Shown here: one piece after another, positions 47,222 through 60,380 of the stretch | Numbering within the stretch: position 1 is the stretch's first letter | How the letters are laid out: every line of letters starts with the position of its first letter | Origin: Dipteronia dyeriana | Lineage: Eukaryota; Streptophyta; Magnoliopsida; Sapindales; Sapindaceae | Direction of reading: 5' to 3' | DNA: 64,000 nt | Assembly: GCA_032871835.1 (NCBI GenBank) | Contig: CM065297.1 | Span: forward strand, 22,449,098-22,513,097 | Program-made: the position numbers and the translations under genes | Notes under the pieces: generated by a model | Databases searched by the model: none | What the model saw: only the letters and a program-made list of their open reading frames with translations | What the model was told of the DNA's origin: nothing

Positions 47222-49119
47222 TCATGCATGCCTTGTTTTATCTTGCATTTGTGTTGTCTATTGTTTATTTGTGTGCATCTTTTTTACAATCACACTTGCA
47301 CTTCATTCTTAGTCTTAAGTGTTGTTGTTGTGTGTTTAAATTCGCTATCCATTATTGATCGGAAACGTCCACGCTTGAACGATGGTGTGCTTGTCCTAGC
47401 GTGTTAAGTGACCATTTGAGAAGGTCTCATTCTTCTCTTGGTTTGGTTATATAGAGTAAGGTGTCTAGTTTCAAAAGAGTGAATTTCAATGATTTAAATG
47501 TTTTCAAAACTGACCTTTGTATGGTCTTTTGACTATATCATTTAATGAAATAATTCAAAATGAGTTTTGAGAATTTATGTACAAACTAGACATTCATACC
47601 TTTCAACGGTATATTATTCGTAATATTTTATGACCGTTTGTATTGGTTTTGAAATCTCCAAAGTTACCACAAAAATAGGGCAACTCTGTTGTTGTCCGTT
47701 TCTGACCTTTGGTCACTGAAATAACCACAACTATTTAGACAAACATCCAAATCATATTTGTAAATTGGAGTAGAAAGTATACTTCTATACATTTCCAACA
47801 GTATATTATACGAAAGATTTCGAAGTTTTTTGGTCATGTTTTGATCCGCTTGAATTTCAATGTGGAATGCTGAGAGCAGATTTCGCTCAACGTTTCACCC
47901 CCTCAAGGGGCGAAACTAGGGGTGAAAAACCTGTTTGGGCAAAAACCTCTTTTCTTGTGCATCTCGTTTTTACACCTTATATATATCATCTTCTTTCCAA
48001 ATCAGACCTAGAGCTCTGAAATTGAATCCCTAAGAGAGAGGAATTGACTCCTAGAGAGAGAGAGAGCTCCAAGAACACTTTTTCACTCAACCATCCTCCC
48101 ATTCATGCACATCTAGCATCATTCTTCATCTTCCAAGCATGGGTCTTCATATGTTTCTTACTAGGTAACTTTTACATGTTCTAGATTGCTTCTTTTCATT
48201 CTTATGACATGTATGCCTAGGTTTAGCTTTTAGTGCAAATTAAATGCATGCACTTGTGTTTAAAAGCTCTTATGACATGCATGTGATGTTGGGTGTTGGT
48301 TGAGAATATTGTTTTGTGATAGCTAGCATTTAGGACGATTTTACCCTTCTAAACTAAATCTCTATGCTTTGCATTTAGATATTGATTAGGTTATATTGAT
48401 TGCATTTTGATGATTGCATTAATGACCATGCCATGCTTAATGACAACATATGTTGAAATGACCTTATTTGATAACTATGATATAATGTTGCATAACTATA
48501 TCTAATTAAGTCTTTATGAGCATTCATTTAGACATTGATATCTAGGAATTGTACTTAGTGACATTCTTAAATTTCTAGATAAGCATTTAGTGTTTTGCCT
48601 AGCATTATTTGCATGTTTGAATATTCATCATATTCACATAGGTTGTTAAACTCTTCATTGAGTCAAGTTTTGTAGCTTTGGTGTGAAGTTGCACAAGCAA
48701 GAGAAGTCTTGCAACCAAGGGTGAGTTGGCAAGCAAATTGGTCAGGTGCCACTGTAAAAGGCCCAAGGGGTAGAGTATGAGGCGTTCATGCCAAGAGTAG
48801 TGTATCAAGGGATATTGCAAGTGATTGAACCAAGAGTGGTGAGTGGCGGTGGCCATAGCCTGAGGTTGTCGAGAGTGAGAGTCTGAGAATCACTTGAGGG
48901 TGTAACCTTTACTCATATAGTGGATTTTTGTGACCGAGTGTGGCGCACTTAACAGCCCGTGGTTTTTCCATTTGGAGGGTTTCCACATATACATCTTGTG
49001 TTATTTATATTTCTGTACTTTACACTTGATGTTGTATGTTTATTTTATTGGGTGAATTTTGAATATTGACTAATCAAAGAAAATTGGTAATGACTTGATT
49101 AAAACCTATTCACCCCCCT

Positions 49120-49120
<1 letters not shown>

Positions 49121-49159
<39 letters not shown>
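49121..49159. repeat. Poly-C run of 39 bases
   Basis: An uninterrupted run of C follows CACCCCCCTT close to the 3' end of the family C solo LTR. The homologous site in 28210-29792 (near 28247) has only five G on the opposite strand. True length may differ, because long homopolymers are poorly measured by most sequencing methods. Confidence 0.85.
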
Positions 49160-49794
49160 ACCCTCTAGGTTTATTAGACACACACTTTCTTAGGGAACTT
49201 TCAGAGTAAATATGGTAACTTGGAGAGCTATAGGCGGTCTATGAGCTCTGGGCGATTAATGATTCTTCACGAGGATACATTTTCTCCAATAAGGTTGTCT
49301 AGGGTATGAATGAGAAATATTAACTTATTCTATCTTTATTTAACAATTTTAGTTCTTTAATGGAACGAACTAAAATTAATAGATTGGACCTAAGTGAATC
49401 ATTTGTTGGTTGTGAATATGTTATGTCTATTGAAGCTTAAATTTAGATAGCCCGCTAAGATCCCCAATTCACACAAACTTGATGGATCACTTGATATTTT
49501 TTACAAGACCAATTTAGGGGTCCATTTAGAATTGTATTAAGGCATACAAACTTGTTTCTTTTTGTAAGAATGGGTATAGTTCACATGTGGCTTTTTATTA
49601 AGGTTAAATGGATTTAATAAAATAAGAAAAATAATAGATATGCCTATATAATGTCATGGGTGGCAAGGATAATATATAAAAGCCTAATATATTATTTTTA
49701 TTTTATTATTTAATTAAATAGAAATTAATTAATTTGTTGATTAATTAATTATTTAATTAAAAGTCAAAATCTTTTTCCTAATAAGAGAGGTCTT

Positions 49795-51318
49795 CTTGGG
49801 AATTGTATCATCCACTATCTCTTCCACTTCTACTATAACCTCATTTCCACTTTCATTTTCCGCCTCATTGTCCTTCTTTCTCTTCGGCTCACCAACATCT
49901 TCGTGTCTAAGAATCGACCACTTCTCAACAAAGTCATTACTTTTGCTTGTTCCGACTGGGTAGGAAATCTACTTGGTTCATTTTTGTGAATAGTATCAGC
50001 TACATGTCCTAACTGTGTCTCCAAATTCTTCATTAATGCCTCTAAGTTGGTAAACCTCTGCCCACTTGGTTGTATGAAACTCTTCAATTTCTGATCTGTC
50101 CGCTGTGAACTCTGAGCCCTTGACCTTGGTAATTTCCCTATTGAATCCTCTTTGGTTTTCTCAATGAGTGTTGGACTGGTTGTTCAAGGCATTGTTCGAA
50201 TATGACCATGAGAAGTTTGGATGGTTGTACCACTTAAGATTGTAGGAATTTGAATACTAGTCATTTCTTCCTTTTTGGTGGTTCAAGTCTTGGACATCCT
50301 CTGTCTTAATTGGGTACCATATGTCCACTGTGATGATCTCCTTCATATACCAAGTTTGCCCTTCCTTGTTGTTGACCCATGTTCTTGCCATAACTTCCAC
50401 TTACTTAGTGAGTCTAGCCATCTGAATCACCATATTTGTACTTTGACTAACATCATACTTCCTTCCCTTTCTTGAAGTTGAGCTTTTATGCTTGGAATTG
50501 AGAGCCAAAGTCTCATAGATCATAAAAATCTCATGTTCAAATTTTTTTGATAATGCACCTCCACATGCATCATCTACAACTACTTGAGTGAATGTCGTCA
50601 ATCCGTCATAGAAAGTGCGAACCTTGTTCTTCGGTTACCATGTGAGGGGGCCATTGCTCTAAAAGCATCATATACCTTCCCCATGCCTCATGTAAGGGTA
50701 ATTGTCTTCTTTGGCAAAACTAGCAATCTGTATGCAGATATCTTTTGTCTTTGTGGCTGGGAAAGACATATTGAAAAAGGCTTGGCACACATCATCCCTT
50801 GATCTCAAAGAACCCGGCCTAAAGGAAGTGAACCACACCTTCATGCAATACCGAAAACACCTAATCTTCAATTGCTCTTCCTTGAGTCAACCTATATGAA
50901 ATGTCTCTAAGATGGATTAATAATCCTTCGTAAATTGAAAACAGTCTTCATTTGGAAGGCGGAAGGCAATTGAAGGAAGAAAACATGTTCATGTGGAGTC
51001 ACTTAATGTCATAGCTCCTAGCCGCCACATTCAACATAATTGGTAAAGGTTGGTTCTCAATCATTGGTTGCCCGAACTCTCTCATTGCTACTATGCCTTC
51101 ATCGGGCTCATGTGTTGGTGACCTGGTAGACTCATATGCACTTCTTGATCCGCCAATTTCGGAGTAGATGTGTTATCCAAATCAATAAAGATATCTAACC
51201 CCTCAAACTGTCTAGCAAGTCGGCATACACGGTTGATGTTGTTGTTAGCCGAGAATAGAATTCCTCCAAGCGAATTGTGTCCGTGAATGAACCTGTAAAC
51301 CTGAAACGCCAACAACAA
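49795..51318 (-). pseudogene. Athila-like gag (capsid) pseudogene, copy 2
   Basis: Minus-strand blocks in order from 51318: DNTSTPKLADQEVHMSLPG, the gag core with MKIRCFRYCMKVWFTSFRPG and DDVCQAFFNMSFPATKTKDI (50668-50871), then VVVDDACGGALSKKFEHEIF (50401-50601), then FTNLEALMKNLETQLGHVAD and KVMTLLRSGRFLDT (49833-50087). It lacks the 531-bp and 18-bp duplications of copy 1. Frameshifts separate the blocks. The C-terminal end is cut at 49794 by the inserted Copia LTR. It sits just inside the PBS at 51438-51455, as expected. Confidence 0.8.
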
Positions 51319-51437
51319 AAACTACCACTAAAGTAAAAAGACACTAATTTTTTTTTTAAAATAAAATAGAACATAAAGTAACAGACACAAACTACCTAAA
51401 CCAAATTAACTAGATTCAACTATTGAATCTACGCCGA

Positions 51438-51455
51438 TCCTCGGTAGTGGCGCCA
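51438..51455 (-). other. Primer-binding site, tRNA-Asp type, copy 2
   Basis: Minus-strand TGGCGCCACTACCGAGGA agrees with the plant tRNA-Asp site TGGCGCCGTTGCCGGGGA except at four positions. It lies four bases from the LTR end at 51460. Confidence 0.8.
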
Positions 51456-53049
51456 AAATTGATGCAGTATTTTATCTCTACACAATTTAAAGAAAGTTCA
51501 TTTTTTGGAATCGGTGAATTTATTGGTTGAATGCTAATTAACCTAAGTGAAATCTACTCTAAGTGCATAAAAATTAACTGCATAATGCTCGGTTTGATAG
51601 AAACAATTGACTAACTAAATTGCAATGTGTAAATAAAATAAACTAAACACAACAACACACAAGGATGAATATATGAGAGGAAGCACTAGGGAATCGATGT
51701 AACCTTTAACGGACCACTTAATACAATCTCTTAGTCTCGTTAAGTACTTCAATCCAATTTTAGGGATTTTTAAAGATAAATCCATTAAGTTCTTAGTCTT
51801 TTCCATTACTCACACAATGTCAAGTAACATGCAATGGTCAAAACCTCTATTTAACATAAACTCTAAATCAAGTTAATGTATGATAGCATTATTTTATACC
51901 TATTTTATGTCCCCATTTTATATTTTTAATGCTTGTTTCCTGGGTAAAATCAAGTTCTTAATGAGCTTAAATGAGCATTTAAGGTATTTGGGAAGTTTTT
52001 GGGTATTGTGGTAATTTTGAAGATATAGGGGCTTAAATGTAATATTATAGGATTGAAGATTCTGTGAATATGAGAGAGGTTATAGTATTGTAATTGGCCA
52101 GCCAAACGTACGCGTAGCCTGCCACGTCATTACTGAAACATATCGTTTTTGGCATTGCCTGCGTCATCATGACGTCACCATCTTCTTCAACCATCAGACA
52201 ACCCGACCCTGCACCATTTGACCCGGTTCTTCACCTGGTCTGACCCGACTGGACCTGACTCGTTCCAGTAGCTTTTTCGACTGTTTCTCTGGCCATTTGC
52301 TGCCCAGAATGACGGCGCGGTCTCCTTCTGTCACTTTTCCACCATTTTCAGGCCTCCATCTCGTCTGTTTCTCTCTGCCACCTTGCCACCTTTCCACCAT
52401 TGAAGACCGAAGCTTCAAGCTTCATCTGCTGGTTCCAACTCGCAGATCTCCTCCAGAGGCTTCTGCTACTTCAATCTGTGAGTTTCAACTCGCAGATTTC
52501 GATTCGAGTTGGCAGATCTCTCATTTTTAGCAAGGGCGATTTTTTTGTTACCAATTTTAATCCCTAATTTCCCGCTATATAAATACACCACTTTTCTTGT
52601 CTTAGATATGTAGTTTGTAATATTTAGATAGTTTTTAGAGTTTTTAATATCTAGAGAGTTTTTATTAGATTATATCTCACTCACATCCAACATGCACTCT
52701 CTCGTACCATTTCCTATTAAACCCGCAATTGTTGCACTAATTGGAGCTTCTTAGAGTTAAAGATAGAATTGGAATCTTTGAAGATCTTCATGGTTGTTTC
52801 CTTCTCTTTATTTTTCTCTTTGATTTCTATTATTATGTGTAACCAAAATTGATAATAGTTTTTTTTTGTATTTGGTTTATTATTTATGAAACTAGATTAG
52901 TTATATTTGTTTGAGCTTTCATTTACTTGATTAGTAGATTAGTTAATTTGTTTATCTTACTTTGATTTAGTTAGATTATGATTGTTTACTTGCAGGTAGT
53001 TTAATTTTAATCTATGAATTAGTTGTTAACTTTAATTGTTGCTTTCCAA

Positions 53050-53658
53050 CAAAGATGTATATTTTTCCCCGGGTCCCAATTCCCTCGTCCCCATCCCTAT
53101 TTGGGGATTTTTTTTTTGGAGAAAAATGGGGAAATAGGGAAATGGGGGGGGATGGGGATGAAATTCATCCCCAAATTGAAATGGGGATGGGGATGGGGAT
53201 GGGGGAACCCCTCCCCATCCCCATTTCCCCATTTTCCCCACAATTATATTGAAATGGGGATGGGGATGAGGATGAGATCCCCCATCCCCATTTCCCCATT
53301 TTCCCCAAACATATATAAATATAATTTTAATATATATTATTAATTATAATATATATTTGTATTTGTAATATATTAATGGGTTTTTTTTTTTTTTTTTCTA
53401 ATGGAATGTTTGTTTTTTTTAATTAAATTTGTAATTTTTAGTTAAATGGCGAAATTGAAAAACAGAAAAACGGAAAAACGGAGAAATACGAAAAAAAAAT
53501 AGGGAAAATGGGGATGGGGATGGATATACCTCCTCCCAAAATTCCCCGTCCCCATTTTCCCCAAATGGGGAAATGGGGGGATAGGGGAATGGTATAGGAA
53601 GTGAGGATGGGGATGGGGGGACCTATATCCATCCCCATTCCCCAAATGTGCATCCCTA
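53050..53658. mobile_element. hAT-like MITE rich in GGGGAT blocks
   Basis: An insertion of 609 bp absent from copy 1 (site at about 9405). It is flanked by CTTTCCAA (53042-53049) and CTTTCCAG (53659-53666), an 8-bp duplication with one mismatch, as made by hAT transposases. Terminal inverted repeats are short and mutated: CAAAGATGTATATTT at the left, TAGGGATGCACATTT at the right read inward; all four differences are transitions. The interior is made of GGGGAT/ATCCCC blocks on both strands around an AT-rich centre. There is no transposase, so it is non-autonomous. Confidence 0.7.
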
Positions 53659-53979
53659 CTTTCCAGTGATAGTTGTAGTTAATTGGATTCTGGTTGATAA
53701 AGACTTTAGTTTAGTTTTATTTGCTTTGCTCTTCATTTAGTTTAATTGAATTTTCGAATCCTTACCCTTTTTTTTTTTGATGAAATTTGATTGATTTAAA
53801 GGGAAAAAGCATCACAAGCGATCATAGGCTAAAAAACCCCTAGGTAGTATCCAAAAATTTATAAATAAAGAAAAAGAGTAATAGCAATACATCACAAATG
53901 AGAGGACGTGGCCCTAAAAAAAACCAAAGGCATGCAAGCCACACAAGAAAAACAAAGCTAGGAAAATCTAAACGACCCT

Positions 53980-56900
53980 CTAACTATACAATCATAACCA
54001 AATAATGAATAACATAACAAAGGAGTGAAAGACCACCAGGAATCAGAAGATAGACCCAAAGCTTGCTTAGAGAGAGCATAAACCACTTGATTACCTTCCC
54101 TAAATATGTGAGAAACCTGAAACACCATATGCGAGATCTGATGAAGGCTACACTGCCAATCTTGACGAACATGTCAGGTAACCTAATATGACCTAACTGA
54201 AAGAAGCTGCACAACATAAGAAGAACCACTCTCGAGCCAGATCCTATGCCAACCCAAATTCCAAGCATAATTGATGGCTAAAGAAGCTGCAAGGAGCTCA
54301 ACCTCAAAAGCAAAAACCTGACCAAGGGGAACCGCGAAATAAGCTTTAACAAATGATCTGCAAGTCCTAAAAACACCATCACAACCTCCCACACCTGACG
54401 AACCCAAGGCAACACCGTAAGTGTTAACCTTGATCCATCCTAGAGCCAGAGACGACCAAACCACACTCCACTCATAATAACTAGAGCCTTACTAGGACGA
54501 CCACAGAGACCAAACCGGTAAAGAATCAACAGATCATCAAAACAGTTACGCATACAGTCGATCCCCAAACGGTTCACATCATAAACATAACAACACACTA
54601 GAGATAAAGCAGCTATAAAATCAACATATTTACCTTCAAAAATCCACCGGTTATACCATACAATTCAAACCACCGCATGGATAACAACTCTCCACAAAAT
54701 CCTAATCTGAGCACTGAAAGAAACAGACATGGTCTGGTTGAAAAATGAAGTCCAAGTGTCAGCGAAGACACGTCTCTGAAATGCAGAGAAAATAGCCTCC
54801 CAAAGAGCTACTGCAAGAGGGCACATTAGAAAAAGATGATCCACAGATTCCGAACTAGCTCCATAAACACTACATTTCGAAGTTAAATGAAAACCAGACC
54901 TGTACAAACAATCGTCGGTAGGGTGCCTGTCAAGCAAAAGCCTTCAAGTCAGAACCAAACGGGAGGGAGGGATATGGCGAGACCAGACGTCCCTTCACCA
55001 TGAGACCTGCGAAATGTCATGAAACATCCTAGAGTAGGCCACCTTACAAGAAACAATATCGTCCCTAGAGTGAGGCCACACCAAATAATCTGTCACCGGA
55101 GATATCGGTATCCTATCAATCCGAAAGCAAAGATCCGGCAATTGAGCTCGAAAGCGATAATCCAAAATCAATCTACCATCTCGAATGAAATGAGAAACCC
55201 TAGCCTGAAGATGTGTGGCCAGGAAATCAGAAATCCCAAGTAGATCTAAAATGGTCACCCCGAACCAATTATCAAGCCAAAACTCCCTCTTGCAGTCTTC
55301 CCCAATTAGCCATATACCATCCTTAATGAACTCAACATAGTTTGTCATAAAAGAATACCATATGGAAGAGGTGATGTAACCTCCCTGAGATTTTTACATC
55401 TGTCTAATATACCTCTCGTGTAAAAAAGTAAAAAAAAAATTGTTAGAAGTTATCAACTTCCATGTGAGCATCCGAAGTAATGAATCTTTCAACAATGCCA
55501 GATCTTTCAAACCAAGTCCACTAAGAGCATAAGGTCTACAACAACGGTTCCAGGCAACACGGACCAACTTGCTCTCCTCACAAGAGCCAGTCCATAAGAA
55601 ATTTCCGATCTTCTTAGTAACCATCTCAGTTAAGAAAACCGGCCACTTATAAACCATAAAAGATTGAACAAAGGAGCAAGTAATCACCGAGCGAATCAAA
55701 GTAGCCCGACCAACCAAAGATAGGGACTTACCTTTCCACTTGTCAAATTTAGACAAAATCTTATTTGTAATGGGCATCGAAATAGCTTTCTTGGGCTTCC
55801 CAAAAAAGAGGAACTCCCAGGTAAGAAAATGGAAGCCGACCAATCTGCATCCCAACTAAGGACTGAAGATAACTAATCCGAGCTGGAGAAATTGAAGACC
55901 CAAAAAAGATGGAGGACTTACTCCAGTTGACAAGTTAACCCGAAATGCTACCATAAACTCTGAAAGCAAGCATAACACTATTTAGGTTTTTTATAGTTCC
56001 CATACAAAAGACCAAAACATCATCTGCATACAACAAATGAGTGGGAGCGGAAAAACCCCTTGGATAAGAGATAGGTAAAAGCTGATCCAACGCCACCATC
56101 CTCGAAAGTAACCTACTAAGAAAATCATCAGCGATACCAAAAAGAAGAGGAGAGAGAGGAACCCCCTGTCTAACCCCTATCGAGCAACTAAAATAACCAG
56201 TCAAAAATCCATTAATCAAAACAGACAGTCTCCAAGAGCCCAGAATGCTAACAATCCAATCTATGAAGGTTTGAGAAAAAAACAAAAGCCCTTAGAACTC
56301 GACAAAGGAACTTCCAGTCAAGAGTATCAAAAGCCTTTCGGATGTCTATTTTCATAGCCAGATTACCCCCATAGCATTTCTTATGAAACACATTAACACA
56401 ATCAGAAGCTAGGGCAATACAATCCTCAATGTGCCGATCCCTAAGGAAACCAAATTGTTACGGAGAGATAATCCTAGCAGCAACCTGAGTAAACCTATCG
56501 GCCAGGATTTTGGATGAAATCTTAAAAATAAAATTACCAAGTACAATAGGACGAAACTGATCAACCATTATTGAATCCCTCATCTTCGGAAGAAGAACGA
56601 TAAAATTAAAATTCAAACCCGGGGTAACCACTTTAGAATGAAGAAATTCTGAACTGCAAGAATCACATCTCTACCCACAGTCTCCCAACAACGCTGAAAT
56701 AAACGACTAGAAAAATCATCAGGCCTAGGAGCTGAAAGAGCATCCATGGAAAACACTGCATCATGGATAGCATCAGTAGAGGGAATAGCGACTAGAAGGG
56801 AGTTCTCCTCTAGGGAAACTAAAGAGGGAACAATGTAATCCACAATAGAAAGATCCTCATCAATCTGAGCCGAATCAGAAGAGAATAAATCCATATAAAA

Positions 56901-58094
56901 CATGACAATATGATCTTTGATAATAGTCTGATCAACCGAAATAACCCCATCAATTGAAAGTGAGGACAAAACACTTCGACATTGCCTACGCTTGATCGAA
57001 GAATGAAAAAAAGGAAGAATTACGATCTCCATCTTGTAACAATTTCACTCTGGATCGATCACGAAAAAAGCACTCATGCCTATGTAAAAGTATGACAAGA
57101 TCATGATGAATGCGTGACTCAATCCAAAAAAGCTCCATAGAGAAACCCAAATAAGACATTTTGCTCTGAATGAAGCGAAGCTCAGTAGACTTCCTTGATA
57201 TGTTTAATTGAGATCATTGAAAACCTCCCAATTCCAAGACTTGAGAGTTTTTTTTAGATTCTTAAGCATTCCAATAACTACATGAGGAGGTCGACTAATG
57301 GAAGGAATGCTCTATACCCTGCGAACCAGATTCATGATTTCATTATGATCCACCCATATACTTTGAAAATGAAATAGTCTAGAAGTAAAGACCTGAGACT
57401 CAGCTAACCGAATCCAAAGCGAACAATGATCACAAAACTGACGGGGGAGAGCCACACAAGAGATATCACGCCAACAGGTAGTGCAACCCTCAAAGTCCTA
57501 TCCAACCTTCGCTCAACTCTAGTGCGACTAGAACGACCCTAACCCAAGTAAAACAAGCACCTTGAAACCGAATACCAATCAGATAGCAATCCTCAACCAT
57601 CGACTTAAATTCCTCACAAGAACCCCTAGCAGGAGATCGAGAACCCAAACACTCATAAGCACCCAAAACTGCATTGAAATCACCAACCACTAACCAAGAG
57701 GAAAAAAAAGAACCAACCATCTCCCGAAGAGAAAGCCAAAGCACATGGCGAACCGAGGCAAAGGTACTAGCATAAAAAAAGTGTACAAATGCATCACAGA
57801 CCCAATAGAAATGGAGATGGTCAAATGCTGCTCATGACATAAAAGTATTTGAGTATATGAAATAGAGTCACAAGCAAATACCCAAATAAATGGAATCAAT
57901 ACACCCTTATCATTCATACCCACCAAACGAAGACCAAAAGTAGACCAAAACCTGGTAGATATCGATTCAAAATCCACCATGGGCTCCAAAATGCAAACCA
58001 AGGAAGGCCGATGGGAACAACATAAATCTTTGATCACACATTTTGAAGAGTTGTTCCCAATACCACGATAGTTCCAATAAAGGATACTAATCAT
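53980..58094 (-). pseudogene. LINE ORF2: endonuclease, reverse transcriptase, RNase H
   Basis: The start at 58094 is MISILYWNYRGIGNNSS, the AP-endonuclease opening (family ISWNVRGLGN). WLVVGDFNAVLGAYECLGS (57600-57690) and a DHCSLW remnant near 57430 follow. RT shows LAMKIDIRKAFDTLDWKFL (about 56310-56360), GVRQGVPLSPLLFGIADDF and an intact LLYADDVLVF near 56010-56040. A zinc-binding RT-associated region lies at 54665-55350. The RNase H domain typical of plant L1 elements lies at 54183-54464: KVNTYGVALGSSG has Tyr for the first catalytic Asp and LESGSS has lost another. At least four frame changes occur. The family enzyme nicks the target and copies its own RNA there. Confidence 0.85.
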
Positions 58095-58139
58095 GGAAAC
58101 TGCTAGAAGAAGTTTGAAACTCGAACTTACATGACTCCA

Positions 58140-59779
58140 ACCTACGTTTGACCATCATGGTTCTCTAAGCTAGACAATCAAAATCCAAATCCTCAGCTTC
58201 CACATGTTTAGCCCAAGAAGAATCAATAATAAAGCGAAGCTCAGCCTGAGAATCTGATAAAAGCTTATCATCCTGAATGTACGGACCAGAAGAAGCAGCC
58301 GAAACTCCAACACCTAAAGACTGACTAGGGACACACAAAGAGATAGTGTCCATAACCGGAGGACCCGAAGAAATAACAACAGAGAAAGAGGGAGGAGCCC
58401 TACTAGGTAAAATGCTACAAACCTGCTGAACATTATGAGGATAAAGAAATTGGGATCGAACCCACAAAAGTGGATAAAGGCTCTGAATAAAGATTGCTCG
58501 AAGAAATAGTCAAACTAGAATATGAAGACTGAACAAAAGAAGAACCCGAAGAAACTGACTGTTGAACCACCATAGAATCTATAGGCCCCAAATCTTGATA
58601 AATAACAACAAAAGCATTGGAGACCGAGACCTCTTGCATCGTCTTATCTATTGGACGATAAACCATCTTAGAGGACCAAGAGCAAACTGACTGAAAAGTT
58701 GTATCCTCAATAGAAACCTCAACCATTGACTGAGATGACTTTCCAACACTAGCAGTAGGAACCTTAGACTTGTTCAAATGAGAAGAACCGAGTAAATGGC
58801 CAATGGAGGAATAGATGGGGCAAAATGATGGCAAGTTTTCATACTCCACCGAAATTAAAGAGCTATGAATCTCATCCCTCTCTAAAAGAACCAAGGAAGG
58901 ATGCAAAACGGACATGTCAACATCCACTAAAACCTTGGCACAATGCCCAAAATCACCATCAATAGTAGCCTTATCCAATCTCAACGAGACTCCAATAGCT
59001 CTAGCCAAATAAAAAATGATCTTTGGGTGCCAATTTTCCCAAGATAAATCATAGAACCTAACCCAAACCTATGCGTTAGTTGACTTCTGTAAAGAGGGAT
59101 TAAAATTCGAAACCCAAGGTTGAAGACGAAGAACTCCTTGCTTCAGATTAATCGAACCCAAACCCCAAACCCCAAACCTTGTTCTTGTCCCCGTGAGACT
59201 TAAAATGATCTAGAAATATCCTTTCCCTAAATATATAAGTCTCCAATCCTCTAAAATCATCCAATGCTTACCAAGCTTCGCCTTTGGGTCAGCAAGCTTC
59301 CAAGGATGCTCCCTACTAGAAAGAACCACACGCCCTATAAGAGCATTTTTGCATAAGCCAAGTATGGATTGATAAGTAATCGGATCAACTCGAATAGACA
59401 CAAATCCTCCCTTTTTTAAAGATGTAGAAGTCAAAGGGAATTATTGAACAGAAGCTTTGGGAGTCTTCAAAGGATCCGCATACGACTTGCCACCCGGTAA
59501 GGGATTAGAATTCATAAAGGGTAATTGAGACGAACCTCCAATAGTAACTGGTTGATCACCCAAAGAAGATATAGTTATCAACACATTACCCAAATTGCAT
59601 CCCTTACTATTAGAAGAAACCGTCCCCTTACCACAAGTAGGAGCAGTAGTTGAACTTGACTGTGGAGAGGAAAACAAGGAAGCCTCCAAAGACATGGGAT
59701 CCTCCGCGAGGCCATGCATGGGAGGAGAAACCATGGTCAAAGTGAGGACAGCCGGCAACAGCAGCAAACACAACCCCAA
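58140..59779 (-). pseudogene. LINE ORF1: DUF4283-like and zinc-knuckle protein
   Basis: Opens near 59779, with a Ser-rich N-terminal part ending LPGGKSYADPLKTPK. The middle part has GRVVLSSREHPWKLADPKA (59210-59434) and WVRFYDLSWENWHPK (about 59040), the DUF4283-like RNA-binding fold. It continues with ARAIGVSLRLDKATIDGDFG and a zinc-knuckle region YENLPSFCPIYSSIGHLLGS (about 58800-58860). There the usual second Cys is Tyr and the last Cys is Ser. A Ser-rich tail runs to about 58140. The family protein binds LINE RNA. It is broken by stops near 59435, 59209 and 59070. Confidence 0.75.
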
Positions 59780-59829
59780 GCTGAAAACCTCAAAATAAAA
59801 GTTTCTTTATTCAAGGATGCATAAAAATC

Positions 59830-60380
59830 CATAATCAGGACAACAATATTGAAACTGATGTAACTTTGTGTAAAAATCCCAAATAATAAATTTCATGATT
59901 CATTGTTGCATATAATTTCACAATCTACAAATTCCAAGAAGGACGTAAATTCAGAAACCGAACGGGACATGCTCGAAAACGTGAAACAATGGCGAAACCC
60001 AAGAGAAAAAACACAAACCAGAACAACAACATAGAAACTAACGTAACTCTTAGCAGAAAACCTCAAATCACACAATTATTGATTTTAGATTGCACGTATT
60101 TTCACGTTCTACAACTTTTATGAAGAAAAACAATTCGGAAACTAACCGGATGATACTCAAAAACTCAAATCAAAGGTGAAACCCTAGTGAAAAAACACAA
60201 ACCAGAACAATAATATTGAAACTGACGTAACTCTAAGAAGGGAACCCCAAATCACAAAATTCTTGATTCCAGATTGCACAAAAGTTTACGATCTATAACT
60301 TTTACGAAGAACATAAAATCAGAATCGGACCGGTTGAGGCTTAAAAAAGCAAAATGACGCCTAGCATTCTATCTCACCCC
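59830..60380 (-). repeat. Tandem ~183-bp units in the LINE 5' region
   Basis: Three head-to-tail imperfect units. The shared phrase gaaact-a/g-a-c/t-gtaact starts at 59851, 60034 and 60218, i.e. spacings of 183 and 184. Each unit also carries an acaaccagaacaa-like block and a ttcacgatctacaacttt-like block. They lie directly upstream of ORF1 in LINE orientation, where the promoter is expected. Confidence 0.8.

Larger units (their letters stand above)
47034..49203 (+). mobile_element. Family C solo LTR nested in family B LTR
   Basis: The 2170-bp insert starts TGTAAGGACCACGATG and ends TAGGGAACTTTCA, flanked by GAGTA at 47029-47033 and 49204-49208. It carries a TATA-like TTATATATATC near 47977, a GA run at 48052-48071, and a 39-base C run near its 3' end. 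It matches 28210-29792 in the reverse direction, with large length differences. No coding was recognised. Confidence 0.9.
46266..49794 (+). mobile_element. Truncated Copia family B LTR in Athila-like copy 2
   Basis: Starts TGTTGAGATTATGC at 46266 and runs collinear with the reverse of 24060-25429; the last ~0.9 kb is missing. It joins Athila-like sequence at about 49794. Comparison with copy 1 (5394-5514) shows about 120 bp of host sequence lost at the junction. A family C solo LTR (47034-49203) sits inside, leaving about 1.36 kb. The insertion is absent from copy 1 and is therefore later than the duplication. Confidence 0.8.

Noticed and set aside
53023..53343. ORFs rich in Gly, Trp and Met or in Pro and His
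   Set aside because: They are translations of GGGGAT/ATCCCC repeats inside the MITE.
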